NCBI GenBank assembly: GCA_963576785.1
Contig: OY756140.1
Coordinates: forward strand, 1,364,001 to 1,428,000
DNA from: Chlorophyllum brunneum
Taxonomy: Eukaryota > Basidiomycota > Agaricomycetes > Agaricales > Agaricaceae
Direction of reading: 5' to 3'
Length of the DNA: 64,000 nucleotides
The notes beneath the pieces were generated by a model. That model saw only the letters and a program-made list of their open reading frames with translations. It ran no database searches and was not told the origin of the DNA. Of this stretch, positions 12,599 to 24,289 are shown piece after piece (position 1 is the first letter of the stretch; every line of letters starts with the position of its first letter). Both the position numbers and the translations under genes were made by a program.

Positions 12599-13340
12599 CT
12601 GAGTGGAGACGAGGATTGATTGGATGTTTTTGATTCATATTAACTCGACGCTTGAATTGACATGGGATCCAGGATCGTATCTACGAGCACGGAGAGCCTG
12701 CTTAATTTTCTGGACGAATGTTTGAAACGATAGTTGGAGACATGCTGTAGTAATATAATGCAGGCTGAGTGCACTTACCAACCGGAAAGGAGAGGAAGGC
12801 GTGGCCGTGGCCGGTGGCGGAATCGGAGACAGGCACTGAATAGACCGGAAGGTCAACAATCTTGGATGACGTCATGCGAGCCAGTCCTGTTCTGTATCTG
12901 ATGAACTGGCTTTCCCGCCCACCGAGCCACGTTTGGCGGCCAAGCCTGTTAAATATCAGTCTGTGCCCACCATGCATTCCCCGCCACTGCTGCCATCCAC
13001 AGCGTGTCCCGCACCCCACTGCCTGTCGAACGTTCTCAGGACAGCGGGGCAACGTGCTCAATATTCCAACTCAGCCCTCCACGCGTCACAATTCACGCTC
13101 CTTTGGGCCATTTCTCCAGTTTCCTTTCATCTGTTCAACTCTCCACCCTGCCGGACAGTCCAGCAAATCTCGGCCTCACTGTACGGCAATGTGATCCGGC
13201 CCACGCTCCCTCCCCGATTCCCCCTCATCTCCTCATATATAATCTCCTGCATCTCGCCGTCCATCCCCTCCCTCTTCCCGGAGACTGAAAATTGCGTTGC
13301 CTACACTTTCCTTTACTTGCAAGTTTGAAGACGCGTCTCC
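12599..13340. other. intergenic region upstream of the 13.3-kb ORF
   Basis: About 740 bp with pyrimidine-rich blocks (13190-13330) and a TATA-like element, consistent with a 3' UTR followed by a promoter. The overlapping ORFs here look like shadows: they lack splice-consistent continuation and any family motif. Confidence 0.6.
13236..13242 (+). promoter_or_regulatory. TATA box upstream of the small coiled-coil ORF
   Basis: TATATAA within a CT-rich stretch, 99 bp before the ATG at 13341; the spacing fits a fungal core promoter. Confidence 0.45.
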
Positions 13341-13628
13341 ATGTCTTCCAACCCCCCTTCCTCTCCACCCGATGATCCCACCCCTACCGATCCCCAGGCC
13401 TTCATTGAGTACTCGCGTGCTCTTCACGAGTATACGCTTGAGCAATGGTTACAAGCAGTGAAGCTGAGGGAAGAAAGGAGAAGGCTTCTACTCCTTGAGC
13501 AACAACATCACATTTCGCAAAATTTGCAGCAGCAACCTGCGCCAACGTCTTCTTCGGGAACTATAACATCCACACGCGAGGAGCCTCGAAATACAGCACC
13601 CCCAAAAAATCAGGATAAAGCATCATAA
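13341..13628 (+). CDS. small uncharacterised protein with a central coiled coil
   Basis: A single-exon ORF of 95 aa. A Pro/Asp-rich start (SSNPPSSPPDDPTPTDP) is followed by a long charged helix (FIEYSRALHEYTLEQW, then LREERRRLLLLEQQHH), a Gln-rich stretch and a polar tail. No family is recognised. Support comes from the well-placed TATA box at 13236, the CT-rich leader typical of fungal promoters and the protein-like composition. It could also be the first exon of a longer gene, but I see no convincing donor and continuation. Confidence 0.45.
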   Translation: MSSNPPSSPPDDPTPTDPQAFIEYSRALHEYTLEQWLQAVKLREERRRLLLLEQQHHISQNLQQQPAPTSSSGTITSTREEPRNTAPPKNQDKAS

Positions 13629-16415
13629 CAAGCAGGTCCCCTCTAAGAACGGAAGATATCGGCCAACGCGTCGACCTCTAGCTTCTAGCGCATTCCCGCT
13701 TCCCATATCATATATTTATTGGGCCATCGCACTATGCGCCGAGCACATCCTTCTGCTGGGACGTTCGTCTTCATCTCATCGCAATGTGCAAGTCACTTGC
13801 TCCACATATTCCAACGACATATATATTACCGACACTCGATCCAGAGACAGACTCTCACACACCAATCGAGCGATTCCATGTCCGTGCCGTGTGCCTGTCA
13901 TCGAGCCAGTTGGACCTACTATGGACTTGGTTCCCCCCTAATAATGCTTTTATGCTGTATCTATACCGCCTCGTAAATCTATGATTCCCCATACCACACG
14001 AATAACTCCGAAGCTATACGGCACGAGAAGCATCCACACTCCATCACGCTATCCTTGACCACGTTTTCGGGTTCACAGGGACACCCCCAGTCCGCTGAGG
14101 GCAGGTTCAACCAATCCACCGCCACAATGCGTGGATAGCCGGCACTCCTAAAGTTCCCTGCACTTTTACATGCGTGGGCACGGAAGGAGGACGTGGGTGG
14201 CTCTTGGTCGGAGGTGGACGCCAACAATCCAGATGCTTTGTAGGAGTAATCCATCATTGATCATCCATGATGTAGCAGTTTCCGGATTGCCTTTACCTCC
14301 ATCGCACTGGCTAGATATAGCAATGTGTATGAAAATGAGGTCAACAGAATTTTCGGAGCGAATCACTGGGCAGCCACCCTCCCGGCTAACTGATATATTT
14401 TCACATATGGATTGGAAATTTGCCACAATGATCATCGACCCGCTGATCTGCAGGTATGGGAGCGAGCTATCAGGTGAAGAGAGCAGTTGGGAGGAAGGCG
14501 AACCAAAGATAGACTGGGTCGGAACTTCAGCCGAACTGATTTTATGTCGTCATTCCATGCCGTATTTGGGTCGATCGGTTGTTCCTATTTCACCATCAGG
14601 CTCCCTGCCGCACGTGGCTCCCGCTGAACGTACACCAATGGCAACCGCGCCAGGCGAGCCACTAACTACACGAAAGATGTACAAATTCATCTCTCTTCTC
14701 TCGTCAGCTACAATCCTTGGCCAACACGCGATCGTTGCTATGTGGCAATATTTACTGGACTAGTGTCTTCGGAAACTTCCCGAGCAACCGGCCAGTCGCC
14801 CACCCGAATCCCTAGGTTTATGACGCAGTCTTTTACCTCAGGTCCACATTTTATGATAGCAGATGGCTTTGGCACTACCGTCCATCATCGAACCACGCTT
14901 TGACATGCTCTACTCTATGAAGTTCCATCACACCTGGGGGCTTGATGATCACACTGTGACGCCTTTCGCATTCTGACTGCTGAGCCCTCCTGTCGTGCAA
15001 TTTCCGACGCCGGTTTCCACTGGTCCTCGGTGACATGTCGATTGGAGGTCACTAATACACTGCTGGTGATTATACCAGAACCACAATATAAGGGATGAAA
15101 TAAGTACACTGTTCCTCTACACCGTACCTTTCCTCCTCAAACTCCATCCGGTGATTGTCTTCAACAAGCACCTGTCGAGAGTCATTTTGAATTTCCGTAC
15201 TATACAGGCCCAGTCATCGAGCATGTGGCTTCGCGACCCCGACTGGGACAGCTACTGTTATCAGCTTGAGGCTCGGTTCGAGTCGTTCCTATATTTGAGA
15301 CGTGTTTGCTAGTCGCTACATATTGCAGTACAAGCTTAGCTTGACCAATAGCTAGCCTCAGAAGCTCACCATCCGAAACTGCGATCTTACGGCATGGTTC
15401 CTCGCTGACGATCGGTGTGATATGTCGGGGACTACAGCCCATGGTGCACACGATATTAAGTCGTCAGGTGCTCATGTTGCAAACCTTCTCCAGTCTATCT
15501 GACTGTGTTCATTTGGCGGTTATATCTTAGGATGGGATACCTGCTCCTTCTCCTTCCTTTGGCTGCTTTGTTTCTCTGCGTGCAGCTCACCCCCTCCCGT
15601 CTGTTGTTCCGTGGAATTATCCGAGAAGTGGAGTGGATGCATCATCTACCCTGCGACGGTCCGGACTCACACAATTGAATCGGTCCATATCCGTCAGCTC
15701 AGCCTGACGACATTCGTGCTCTCTATTAACTAACCTTATTTCATGCTCTGACATTTCGCGGGCCTGATTGTCTGAGCCAAATCACTCGAGTAAATATCGT
15801 TGTCTTCCCTCATTCAGACCAGTGGCCCTGTAGCCCTGGAGACATGCATTCAAACCATTCAAACCAGTTCCCATCAGACAGACTCATGAAAGCTTTCCCC
15901 ATGGGCTAATTGCAAATATCCTCTTAGACTCGCAGTGGTGATGCATGTATACATACATATACGTACGATGGAGGATGATGCTCGGGACTGGGGCTGCAAA
16001 TGGTGAAGGAGCTTATGGGCTGTCTCTGGCACACTTACCCCTGTCATGTGTCGCCAGAACGAAGGTAGAAACCGTTCAGAAAAGGGGTTCGAATAAGATG
16101 CGGGGCCATCAAGACTAGGTTCTGGAAATATGATAGATGATCTAAAGATCCATCACTTCTGACGTCCACCTTGGAAGCAGTCGATGTTCAACCTCACCTC
16201 GCGTGTGGGGCAGCTGCGGAAAGTTGGGAGCACTACTCGGCTTCTGCCAGTGATGAACTTCCTTATTCCAACCAGCTTCATTCATGGATACATCGCACTG
16301 ATCAGACTATCGGGATTTCAAGTGAACGAAATAATCTGGCTACTTGTATACCCCATTTATATATATCGTGCGATCTGTGCGTTCTACATATCGATGCCAC
16401 AGCTTCTTGCTCAAT
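13629..16415. other. 2.8-kb gene-poor stretch
   Basis: This is the longest gap in the window. ORFs up to 198 codons occur (14170-14763, plus strand), but none has recognisable motifs, consistent splice sites or a conserved frame. A short CATACATATACGTAC-like simple stretch lies near 15950. No terminal inverted repeats, reverse transcriptase or transposase remnants were recognised. It may hold UTRs, a non-coding transcript or decayed sequence. A block around 13750-13860 resembles one in the 31-kb gap (see findings). Confidence 0.5.
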
Positions 16416-17683
16416 TTAGGAGAGGACAGGATTGTTTTCCGCGAAATATTCGTGGGAGTCAGCATTCAGGATGGCATTGGAAGGATTGGTGATAGCTAGA
16501 TTCCTTGCAGAAGTTTGGCCGTACGCGAGGTCATCGGTGCCGCCGTTGCTAGTGAAATGAGAAGATTCGTGTATAATGGTTCCCGCCTAAGACAATCAAA
16601 TTTAGGGTGGAAGGTTGTAACGTGGCAAATGCGAAGCAAACCTTGGAGTCGGTACCGGTGGTTGGAGCGTTCCAGAAGGCACCGCAGAAGTAGACATAGC
16701 CAAACCTGGTTTGTGATGTGAATAAGATATCATAAAGCCCAGAATAACTTACACGTACTTAGAAGGATAGACGTAAGCATATGTACCGGAATCAGTGCAG
16801 GAGCAATCATATGTAAAGGTAGAGAAGTTGTTGGAGTTCATCGCAGCAAAATGAGAGGATACGACGTTGCGACGGGAGGCAAGATAAGTGCCGAACCAGG
16901 TCGCATAACGGACAGATCCGACGCCGGTACCACTGAAGTAGGAATGGGCGTTAGTAGCATATACTCCTGCGGCAGCGGCGGCGGATTTTATGGAGCTCTG
17001 TTGAGAAGGTGTACAACCAACGAAGCTGGGGCGCTTGGACATTCCAAGCCGATCGGGAAAATGGCTAGCAACAAGTTTTCCAGAGACATGGGCCCGGTGG
17101 GCAATATTGTTGGCGGCATAGAGTGTGCTGATGCTGCAGTCTTCATTGACTACGTAGAAGGTGTTATCTGCTTCAAATTCATATGTGCCACTTCCAGAGG
17201 AACTGAAGTTATAAGCATTGGTCACTGCAGTCGTCAGAGTAGTAATGCTTGATAATTGAACGCCGTTCAAGGGACCGCTCACATTCGTGTGCGACCTCGA
17301 TAGCCTGGCCAGGAGTGAGAGTAACATAGGCTCCAGCCTTGGCAGCAATGTCGGGTACATATTTGACTTTGATACCATTGAAAGAGGGTCGGAATCCCTC
17401 AATATTTATTATGGAAAACTTGTTTGTGGGATGTTCAGATAGGATGCTACGAGGGTCCTTGAGGATCTTGAGAGTTTTATCGCCAGAATTGGCGAGGGTG
17501 GTGATGAATCTGAGATCCTCAACTGCATCAACCCTAGTGGGGCCTATGAGCGGTGTGCTGAGTGTAATTTCCTGCCAGTCAGAAGAACCGCGTACCAGTC
17601 ACTATGAGAGAAAGGGAAGGCGAGGCAACGGCAGAGAAGGCGGAAGAAACAAGAGCGAGGAAGACGATCCGAGAAAACAACAT
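16416..17683 (-). CDS. secreted M35 metalloendopeptidase (peptidyl-Lys / deuterolysin type)
   Basis: Model: complement(join(16416..16586,16642..16705,16753..17224,17283..17543,17596..17683)), 351 aa, the usual size of fungal peptidyl-Lys metalloendopeptidases. It starts with a signal peptide (MLFSRIVFLALVSSAFSAVA), then a beta-rich propeptide (GDKTLKILKDPR..., VTLTPGQAIEVAHE, NAYNFSSSGSGTYEFEA). The catalytic domain opens at SFVGCTPSQQ and carries FGYVYFCGAFWNAP, the zinc motif HESSH, then GGTDDLAYGQ and NADSHEYFAEN. The aspzincin arrangement uses the two His of HExxH plus a downstream Asp as zinc ligands. The enzyme is extracellular and cleaves proteins, in this subfamily preferentially before Lys. 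The exact specificity is inferred from family resemblance. The second exon starts inside what looks like an open frame; the join used restores the conserved VTGPTRVDAVEDL. Confidence 0.95.
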
Positions 17684-18616
17684 ATTACAGTGAGGCCAGG
17701 GGACACATTATCGTCGTAACGCGGTGCGCATTTATACGAACAGAGAACGGTGGCGGGGACGACCTTCAAAGCCGGAATTGTACCCAGAGTAGGAAACCGG
17801 CGGCTGCTTCGGATGCAGAAGCTGCTGCTATTAGGAGGAGCCCCTCTGCTAGCGTTGGCGTGACCAAAAAGGTGCTCAGAACCACGAGACCATGCGTAGT
17901 CATTGATGGATTCGACGGGATGGATTTGCCATCCTGTAAAACCAAGTAAAGTAGCTACCGCAGGAAGTATACCACCAGAAAATGAACGTCCGGTTTCACA
18001 TGGTGGCGTCAACCAGTTACTAACCGAGAATAACCGGTACGGTTATGCAGTTAGTGATGAGTCGGTGCCGCTGGGTTGTCGTCAAGTATGCCTTCCTCTG
18101 ATAAAATACAGCTCTTCCCCAAGGTTATTCTAGTCCGCACTGTTAGTCCAATTGTAAAGTCCTGTGTGTTCTCCACACTCAGCTCCCTCCCCTGTGGTGC
18201 GTAGTGCCTTCTAATGGGCTCAAGTAACCATGATACTCGTGAAATTTCCTAGGTGTGGGGTGTGGGGTGGAGAAAACAGTGCTCTTGGTACTTCAAGGGT
18301 TCCATTTATCAGAATTTTCCGACTACCGGACCCCCCCATCCCACTGCTGTGATGGCTGCCCTTCGAAGGTGAGGACGACAAGGATGCCAGTGGGGGTGAT
18401 GAATCCGACAATTCCACAGGCGTACTCGTCCTGGTCAGTCAGTCATAGTTGGCGTGTAACTGTAACTAGCAACTCGGTTATCTTAATTCTAACAATAGCA
18501 GAGTTATGTCACGAGCAACTAACCCAACACTGGACAGTCAGGTCCCAGGGCCGGGTGGAATGTGTGCGAAAATGTGATATATATTATACAGGTTAGGTCA
18601 CAGGGACGGGTAGCTC
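17684..18616. other. divergent intergenic region between the metallopeptidase and the F-box gene
   Basis: About 930 bp. It holds the metallopeptidase TATA box at its left end and an imperfect short tandem duplication at its right end (18539-18612). No gene-like ORF is seen. Confidence 0.55.
17731..17736 (-). promoter_or_regulatory. TATA box of the M35 metallopeptidase gene
   Basis: TATAAA on the minus strand, 48 bp before the ATG at 17683; the spacing fits a strongly regulated secreted-enzyme promoter. Confidence 0.55.
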
Positions 18617-19864
18617 ATGCTCGACCACCACGACTTACCCCCCGAGCTCTGGCTCGAGATTTTGTGTTGGGCCATACAACCCTCTTCGAGAGACATTCAT
18701 ACTCATGTAATAGAGTACACACCTTTTCAGCCGCCTCCTACAGATACTAGGGACTCGGCACTGGGGCTCAAGCGCACGTTGACTATGGTGTGTCGGCTGT
18801 GGAGGATTTGGACAATCAGCTTCCTGTATAGGGACGTCAAAATCCGTCATGGTGCACATGCTTTGAGGCTGGCTTTGGAGCCTACAAAGAACCAAAGGGA
18901 TTATGGGAGAATGGTGGGGACATTCCCTCTTCTGTTTTGCTGCCGCCTGTGCTCATGGTGTCATGCGCAGGTTCATCGCGCTGTCCTTCCCTATCCGAGC
19001 ACCGTATCGGGTCCTGCCAGTTCCCCTACCTCCACCTCCATCGAGATTCTGCGGCGCTGTACACAACTCGAGGTGCTCGTCCGGCCTCGCTGCCTGTTAA
19101 CCGAACCACTGCAATTCGACTATGAGGTGGATTGTGTTTCACTCCCATCTTTGCGTCGCCTCGAGTGGTGGCATCATACAGAAGCAGAACGATCTGGAGG
19201 CATTAACTCTCTAGGCGTCGTGCTCAAACATGCTCCCAACGTTGAATACCTTTTTGTGGGAGGTGTTGTGGGCTATACCCCATTGACCTACGTGTGTCTG
19301 CCACATCTGCGGACGCTTCGCCTCCACGTCATAAACGGTCTACTTCTTCACCAGATCGTCAGCAAATGGATTCTTCCTTCAATGACCCATGCCGTCTTAG
19401 ATTCACCTTTGGCTGAACAGGGGCTGCAGGGTGTCTGGGATAGGTTCGGCGGGCAGTTGGAGGTTGTCGAGTTTGGGAAGCATCTCCGCTTCCTAAGGGA
19501 CGATCACCTAACAACCTGTCTCCGGGGTTGTCTAACCCTTCAGGAGATTGGATATTTCGTCTTCTTCACCAAAGTCCCCGAGACTACCGAGGAGCACGCT
19601 TCCCTTAGAATAATCCGGTTGCACTCCGCGGTGAATCATTTCCTCCAGACCGCTGAAGAAGTCTGGGCAGTACTCGATGGTCACTTCAGGTTCTTTACCC
19701 AGCTACCTTCTCTGTGCAAGATCATTCTCTATGGTGAGTGGAGGGGCATTCTGGGACAATGTCGATTCCAGAGTATTTTACGGCGATTGTACGATACGAA
19801 GAACAACCTCATTCTGGAGCTTGGAAATGGAACCAGACCTCGCGAATGTGGGGCTGTGATATAA
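18617..19864 (+). CDS. F-box-like protein
   Basis: Reads MLDHHDLPPELWLEILCWA at the start, the LPxElxxeIl core of an F-box, followed by ALGLKRTLTMVCRLWRIW. LRR-like leucine-spaced segments come next (LEVLVRPRCLL, LPSLRRLEWW, LPHLRTLRLHV, LQEIGYFVFF). Such proteins are numerous in Agaricomycetes and recruit substrates to SCF ubiquitin ligases. The uninterrupted ORF is 415 aa, but an in-frame 57-bp intron (GTGGGG at 18914 to GCGCAG at 18970) is likely because the excised part (VGTFPLLFCC...) disturbs the pattern; the product would then be 396 aa. Substrate unknown. Confidence 0.75.
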   Translation: MLDHHDLPPELWLEILCWAIQPSSRDIHTHVIEYTPFQPPPTDTRDSALGLKRTLTMVCRLWRIWTISFLYRDVKIRHGAHALRLALEPTKNQRDYGRMVGTFPLLFCCRLCSWCHAQVHRAVLPYPSTVSGPASSPTSTSIEILRRCTQLEVLVRPRCLLTEPLQFDYEVDCVSLPSLRRLEWWHHTEAERSGGINSLGVVLKHAPNVEYLFVGGVVGYTPLTYVCLPHLRTLRLHVINGLLLHQIVSKWILPSMTHAVLDSPLAEQGLQGVWDRFGGQLEVVEFGKHLRFLRDDHLTTCLRGCLTLQEIGYFVFFTKVPETTEEHASLRIIRLHSAVNHFLQTAEEVWAVLDGHFRFFTQLPSLCKIILYGEWRGILGQCRFQSILRRLYDTKNNLILELGNGTRPRECGAVI

Positions 19865-19900
19865 TCTTTTCTGTTGTAACCATACCCGTTTCCATATGAC

Positions 19901-20593
19901 CTATGGTAAATGTAGAATTTCGTCAGGTTTAAAAAACGTTCTGAGCCACTGAGCCTCTTGCTCCATATCCTCTGGTGACCGAGGTAACCTGGTCTCATCG
20001 GCATCCACTTTCAAAGGTTGATGCAACGACCGTTTTCCAAAACCCGATGTGAGGTTGTTTTCACCCTCTTCAAGGGCAGAGTAGATCGCGTCGTTCTTGT
20101 CAGAAAAGCGATCGCCAGCTGCCTTCCTAGGAAGTAGATGGAAGTGGACATGCGATACACTCTGGCCAGCAGCCTTGCCATCCTGTGGCATAATTTCAGT
20201 ACGTGGTCACAGTTGAGGATAAGGTAATGCCCACCTGGCAAGCAACAGTCAAAGCATCGGCACCGTAAGCGCGCTCAATAACTGTGCCGACACGCTGTAC
20301 GCTATGCATGAGTGAGGTTAGCTCAGAAGCTGTAAGGGAATAAGTTGGGTACCCATGTTGCATGCAGTATCGACGCTTACCAGTTAGATCTGCCAATCTG
20401 GGTACAGGGCGTGTAGGTATAATAAGGACGTCTGAAGAGGCTCGGTGTCGGTCCATAATTTGGTGTGGAGACAAACAGGAAACATACGGCCAGGTACTAT
20501 TGGTTTGAGATTGACAATGGCATAGGACAGTGAAGTTCTATAGAACGCTTGTCGAGTGACTTCAAAGGTGGAGAAAAGCAGAGCCGATGACAT
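19901..20593 (-). CDS. Fhit-type histidine triad hydrolase (diadenosine triphosphate)
   Basis: Model: complement(join(19901..20182,20235..20329,20381..20431,20488..20593)), 177 aa. Family signatures in order: LSYAIVNLKPIVPGH, VLIIPTRPVPRLADL, SLMHSVQRVGTVIERAYG, and the catalytic histidine triad SHVHFHLLPRK (HxHxH). DKNDAIYSALE follows, as in human FHIT. The enzyme splits ApppA into AMP and ADP through a covalent AMP-histidine intermediate. The splice joins recreate the conserved PGHV and VACQDGKAAGQ segments. It shares a 174-bp divergent region with the FAD monooxygenase. Confidence 0.95.
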
Positions 20594-20767
20594 TGAAATA
20601 TACGGAGGCTGAACGAATCGCCTTGAATTGGCTGTCCCCGATTCTACGGAACAATGTTTCTCGGCACACCAGCTCCCACACTTGTACTATTTTCGGATTA
20701 CATTTCTCATATAGTATGTGGCCGACCTGCGATCTTGGAAGCAGACCGTTTTCTTTCACTGAATCCT

Positions 20768-22463
20768 ATGGCATCAACGAAGGATTTCCGCATCGCGATC
20801 GTCGGCGGTGGAATGTGCGGTATCGCATGGTATTGTCTACCGCAGAACCCATTGCTGGTGACGAATAACCGTTGCTCATGACTAGTGCCATTGGCCTTGC
20901 TGCGCGGGGAATCCATGCAGATGTTTTTGAAGCTGCGGTGGGCAATCCTCCATGTCTGATCTCGCTTTCGCAGCTGACCATTGCACGTAGCCAGAATTTG
21001 GCCAAGTAGGAGCTGGTGTCGGACTGGGCGAGTCACTTCATCTCAACAACGCTAGCACAAACCCAAAACCGCTGAGACAGGACTCAATGCTATCAAAGCT
21101 CTTGAAGGTCTTGGGATTTTGGAGCCTGTTATGAAGAAAACTGATACCGGGAAACCGACGCTGCGGAGTTTTATCTTCATTTCGGGTCCCGGAAAACATG
21201 AGGTCATCTACGATGTGCGTGCAACCACTATGTTCAACTTGGCATGGATTCTTATTTCCGTTAGTACTCCAAACACTCTGGGCAATATGGACTCGGAATC
21301 TACAGGCCTGCATTTCTGGAGGCATTGCTTCCTCTGCTCAATCCACATTGTCTTCATCTCAATAAGAAATGCACTCTTGTAGCGCCTCTAGCATCTGGAG
21401 GGTACAGGCTCGAGTTCGAGGACGGGACTGAACATGAAGCGGAGATCGTTGTGGGAGCAGACGGAATCAAGAGCACTGTTCGCGGTTTTGTGGTTGGCAG
21501 CGAGCGTTCCAATCTGGTCTTCGCCAACACAGTCGCATATCGTGCCTTAGTGCCTCACGAAGCCCTATTGAAGGCAGGGGTCGAAACCGTGGTGGATCGA
21601 ATGCCCGTTTGCTGGATGGGGAATGACAAGGTCACTTTAAGTTGCTTCTTCATGTTGAGGTGACTGACAAGCTACTTCTGCTAGCACATTATCACATTTC
21701 CCATGCAGGGGACAGACAAGGTTCGGACTCATTTCACACTTACCCTAATATCTGACCTCAGCTAGATTAATGTCGTCTTGTTCGCAAGCAATTATTCAAA
21801 GCGTATGGGTCCACAGTTAGGAGGACCTTGGGTGGAGGGTGTTCCTAAGTCCGAGATCATCGCTCTATACAACGATATGGGGAGTGATGCGAAAATGATC
21901 GTGAATCATGTAAATAACGCCAGCAAGTGGTACATTCACGCGGTCAGCCCAACCCTGCCGAGCTATTTGTCCGGGAGGGTCGTCCTCATTGGAGATTCTG
22001 TTTGTTGATTTGTTATGGCTCTCTTCTGGTTAGGAACTTGACCAATTCGTTGTAGGCACATGGAATGCTACCACATCTCGGAGCGGGCGTCGGACAAGGT
22101 TTCGAAGATGTCTACGTTCTTTGTCGCTTACTGAGCCATCCGGGAACCAAGCGATCAAACCTCGACGTGAGTTCGATGCCCTGTCTTCGCTACGGCCTGT
22201 ACTGATTGTCGACGTAGTCTGTACTCAGTGTATATGATAAACTACGACCGCGTCGTGCTAACATGGTTTTGGAAGAAAGTGCCCGGGCCGGCAGAATATA
22301 TGACAGCTTTGGCAAGTCAGGATTCGGTGTTGATCGCGTTCAACGCGAATTGGCTGGAATTTGGGAGCCTGTCTGGCACCATGATCTGAAACGGGAGGTC
22401 GATGAAGCGCTAAACGAGCTAGAGGGGAACTCTGCAATGTTGTATACCAAATCGCGTTTGTGA
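20768..22463 (+). CDS. FAD-dependent monooxygenase, salicylate-hydroxylase-like
   Basis: Model: join(20768..20829,20886..20937,20991..21027,21081..21214,21265..21630,21685..21720,21766..21999,22056..22166,22218..22463), 425 aa. It has the N-terminal FAD Rossmann motif IAIVGGGMCGIA, then FGQVGAGVGLGLNAIKALEGLG, the mid-protein EIVVGADGIKSTVR (the DG motif), and the second FAD motif GRVVLIGDSAHGMLPHLGAGVGQG. This is the class A flavoprotein hydroxylase layout, which uses NAD(P)H and O2 to hydroxylate aromatic acids; the substrate is not known. The third intron (21028-21080) has a GC donor (CTGG|GCGAGT); using it restores the conserved GAGVGLG run. One exon is only 36 bp and another 37 bp. Confidence 0.92.
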
Positions 22464-22612
22464 AACATACATGGCGCACCCCAGAATGTAGTACATTTGG
22501 AGTATATTGTCAGTGAGGATTGGGGTATAAGAAAAACATGTAAAAGTGAAGTGAATATGTCAACGGAGAAGCAGGAAGTAAAAACCAAGCACATATTAGT
22601 ACGGGTCCGGGA

Positions 22613-24000
22613 TCAATCAAACTCCTTCCATTCAGCGTCAAGAACGCGGACACCTTTGCGTAGTAGTCGCCTTCTCCACACCTTGACTTCACCTTGCAAA
22701 CCCGCTTCCTGCGCCCTCGAAGACAGTCCTTTTTGCAGTTTCTTCACCTCTTGTGCGCGTAGGACGTGTAAGTGAGGGAGAAGAGGTAACATATTCTCCA
22801 ACACAGGCCAAAATTCCGCATTAGGGCGAGGAATGGACAAAATCTGAAGCGGGTGCTTCTCAAGTAGAACCAACTGAGGTAAGGGTTTCTCCAGGGATAA
22901 GTGTCTTAATTTTGGACAAGAAGAAAGGAGATCTATCGGGGAGGGGTGGAGCCTCGTGGGCCAGGATTTGGGTGTGGACAAGAGAAGGGATCGGAGGTTG
23001 TGTCCATGAATAGCAATGAATTGGGACGAAAGAGAACGAGGAGACGGTATGTCGCCGTAAGGTGTCAATGTTAGCTTTGAGAGTGCCGGAAGTGACGTGT
23101 AGAGAAGGGCTAGCATAAGAGGGGAACGATGCATAGAGAGGAGTGTCAAGGTTCGTAGTTTTGGGAGGTTGAGAGGGACGAAGAAGTCAGTATCGAGTTG
23201 GGGTGGGTGGGCCTCAGCCTCCGTAGGAAATTGTTCGAAAATGAGTTCAAGCTCGATTTGATCTATGCCTTGGCCAATGATGTCCAACTCCTCGATGTTA
23301 GGGCACTGGCGAAGGAGCTGAACAAAGGGGTCTTCATCCGGAATAGGAGAATTAGGACGGCAATACTGGAGTCCCTCCAGACTGCGTAGATTGACGGCAC
23401 CATCGCGCTGAGCAAGCGACTGGAGAACACGACAGCTCACGGTGAAGGATGGGTTGAGGGAGAGACGTCGGAGGAATGGTGTGAGCGGAAAGACTTGTGT
23501 GAGGAGTGAGTCAAATTGGAGCGCCTGTTTGGCCCCTTGGGTTGTCACAGTGGATAGGTCAAGCTCCTGGACCCAGCGTCCAGGAGCTGAATATGGAATC
23601 CTCCGAATGGAGTCCCATTTTTGTTCGGCAGTAAAGAGACGTTGGTAAAATTTCTCAAGGTTTTCAATGGACCGAAAATCGATTTTGGAGTAAAGTGTTG
23701 GTAGAGCGACCTCCTGTGAACGGGTACAATAGGACTGGTTAGCTATTTCAGCAGAGAGACTTGATTGTTAGAGAAGAATACCTTGAGAGGTTTGCAAATG
23801 GTTAGGTATGAGAAGGACCAGGCTGTGACGTCGCGGCCACTGCTCTCTGCGGCAAAAGCAAAGATCTCGCTCCATATTTCAGTGGGAAGAGGTTTAGTAG
23901 GTTTCCTGAACGGTAAGAGAGGCAACAGTAGCAATTTTCCCGGATATTGAGCATACTGGCGGGGCTGCAGGAGAATGGTTTCCGAGCCAGGAAGGGCCAT
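22613..24000 (-). CDS. F-box-like protein with LRR-like repeats
   Basis: Model: complement(join(22613..23713,23782..24000)), 439 aa. KPLPTEIWSEIFAFAAES near residue 38 is an F-box start. After a 68-bp intron the protein shows EVALPTLYSKIDFRSIENLEKF and a series of leucine-spaced segments (LPKLRTLTLLSM, LPALSKLTL, CPKLRHLSLEKPLP, LPHLHVLRAQEV). Likely an SCF adaptor; the target is unknown. The start is set at the first ATG of the frame; an upstream GTG codon in frame is unlikely to be used. It has the same general architecture as the protein at 18617-19864 but no obvious close identity. Confidence 0.75.
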
Positions 24001-24289
24001 TACAGTGTATGGGAGGACAAGTGTCACTTGAAGAGTGGATGTAACTAATAATTAGCCGACGGACTGACGTTGTTCCGAATCGTCTCGTCGACCCTTGAGC
24101 ATGCCAAGGTGCTGGGGTGCGAGAAGGGAGTGGGAGGGAACGCTGTGGGACTTCATGAATGAGCTAAGGTAAACCAGCCAGTCAGATGACACCAAGTGTC
24201 CATTTGTCCACGGTATTCTAGATCTCTATTCTGTTTTTATCATTTAGATGAATAGCTTAAGAATACATGGGCATCGCGGAACACAGCCG

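Noticed and set aside
14170..14763. 198-codon plus-strand ORF in the gene-poor stretch
   Set aside because: No recognisable motif and ordinary chance length for this base composition; it lacks splice-consistent extension or a promoter. Not listed as a gene.
15270..15300. GGTTCGAG-type sequence resembling a tRNA T-loop
   Set aside because: The flanking bases do not form a T-stem, and no acceptor or anticodon arm could be built. Other GGTTCGA-like sites in the window also failed.
16171..16492. Overlapping plus-strand ORFs, one with hydrophobic stretches
   Set aside because: They overlap the 3' end of the M35 metallopeptidase on the other strand, whose reading frame and catalytic motifs are certain.
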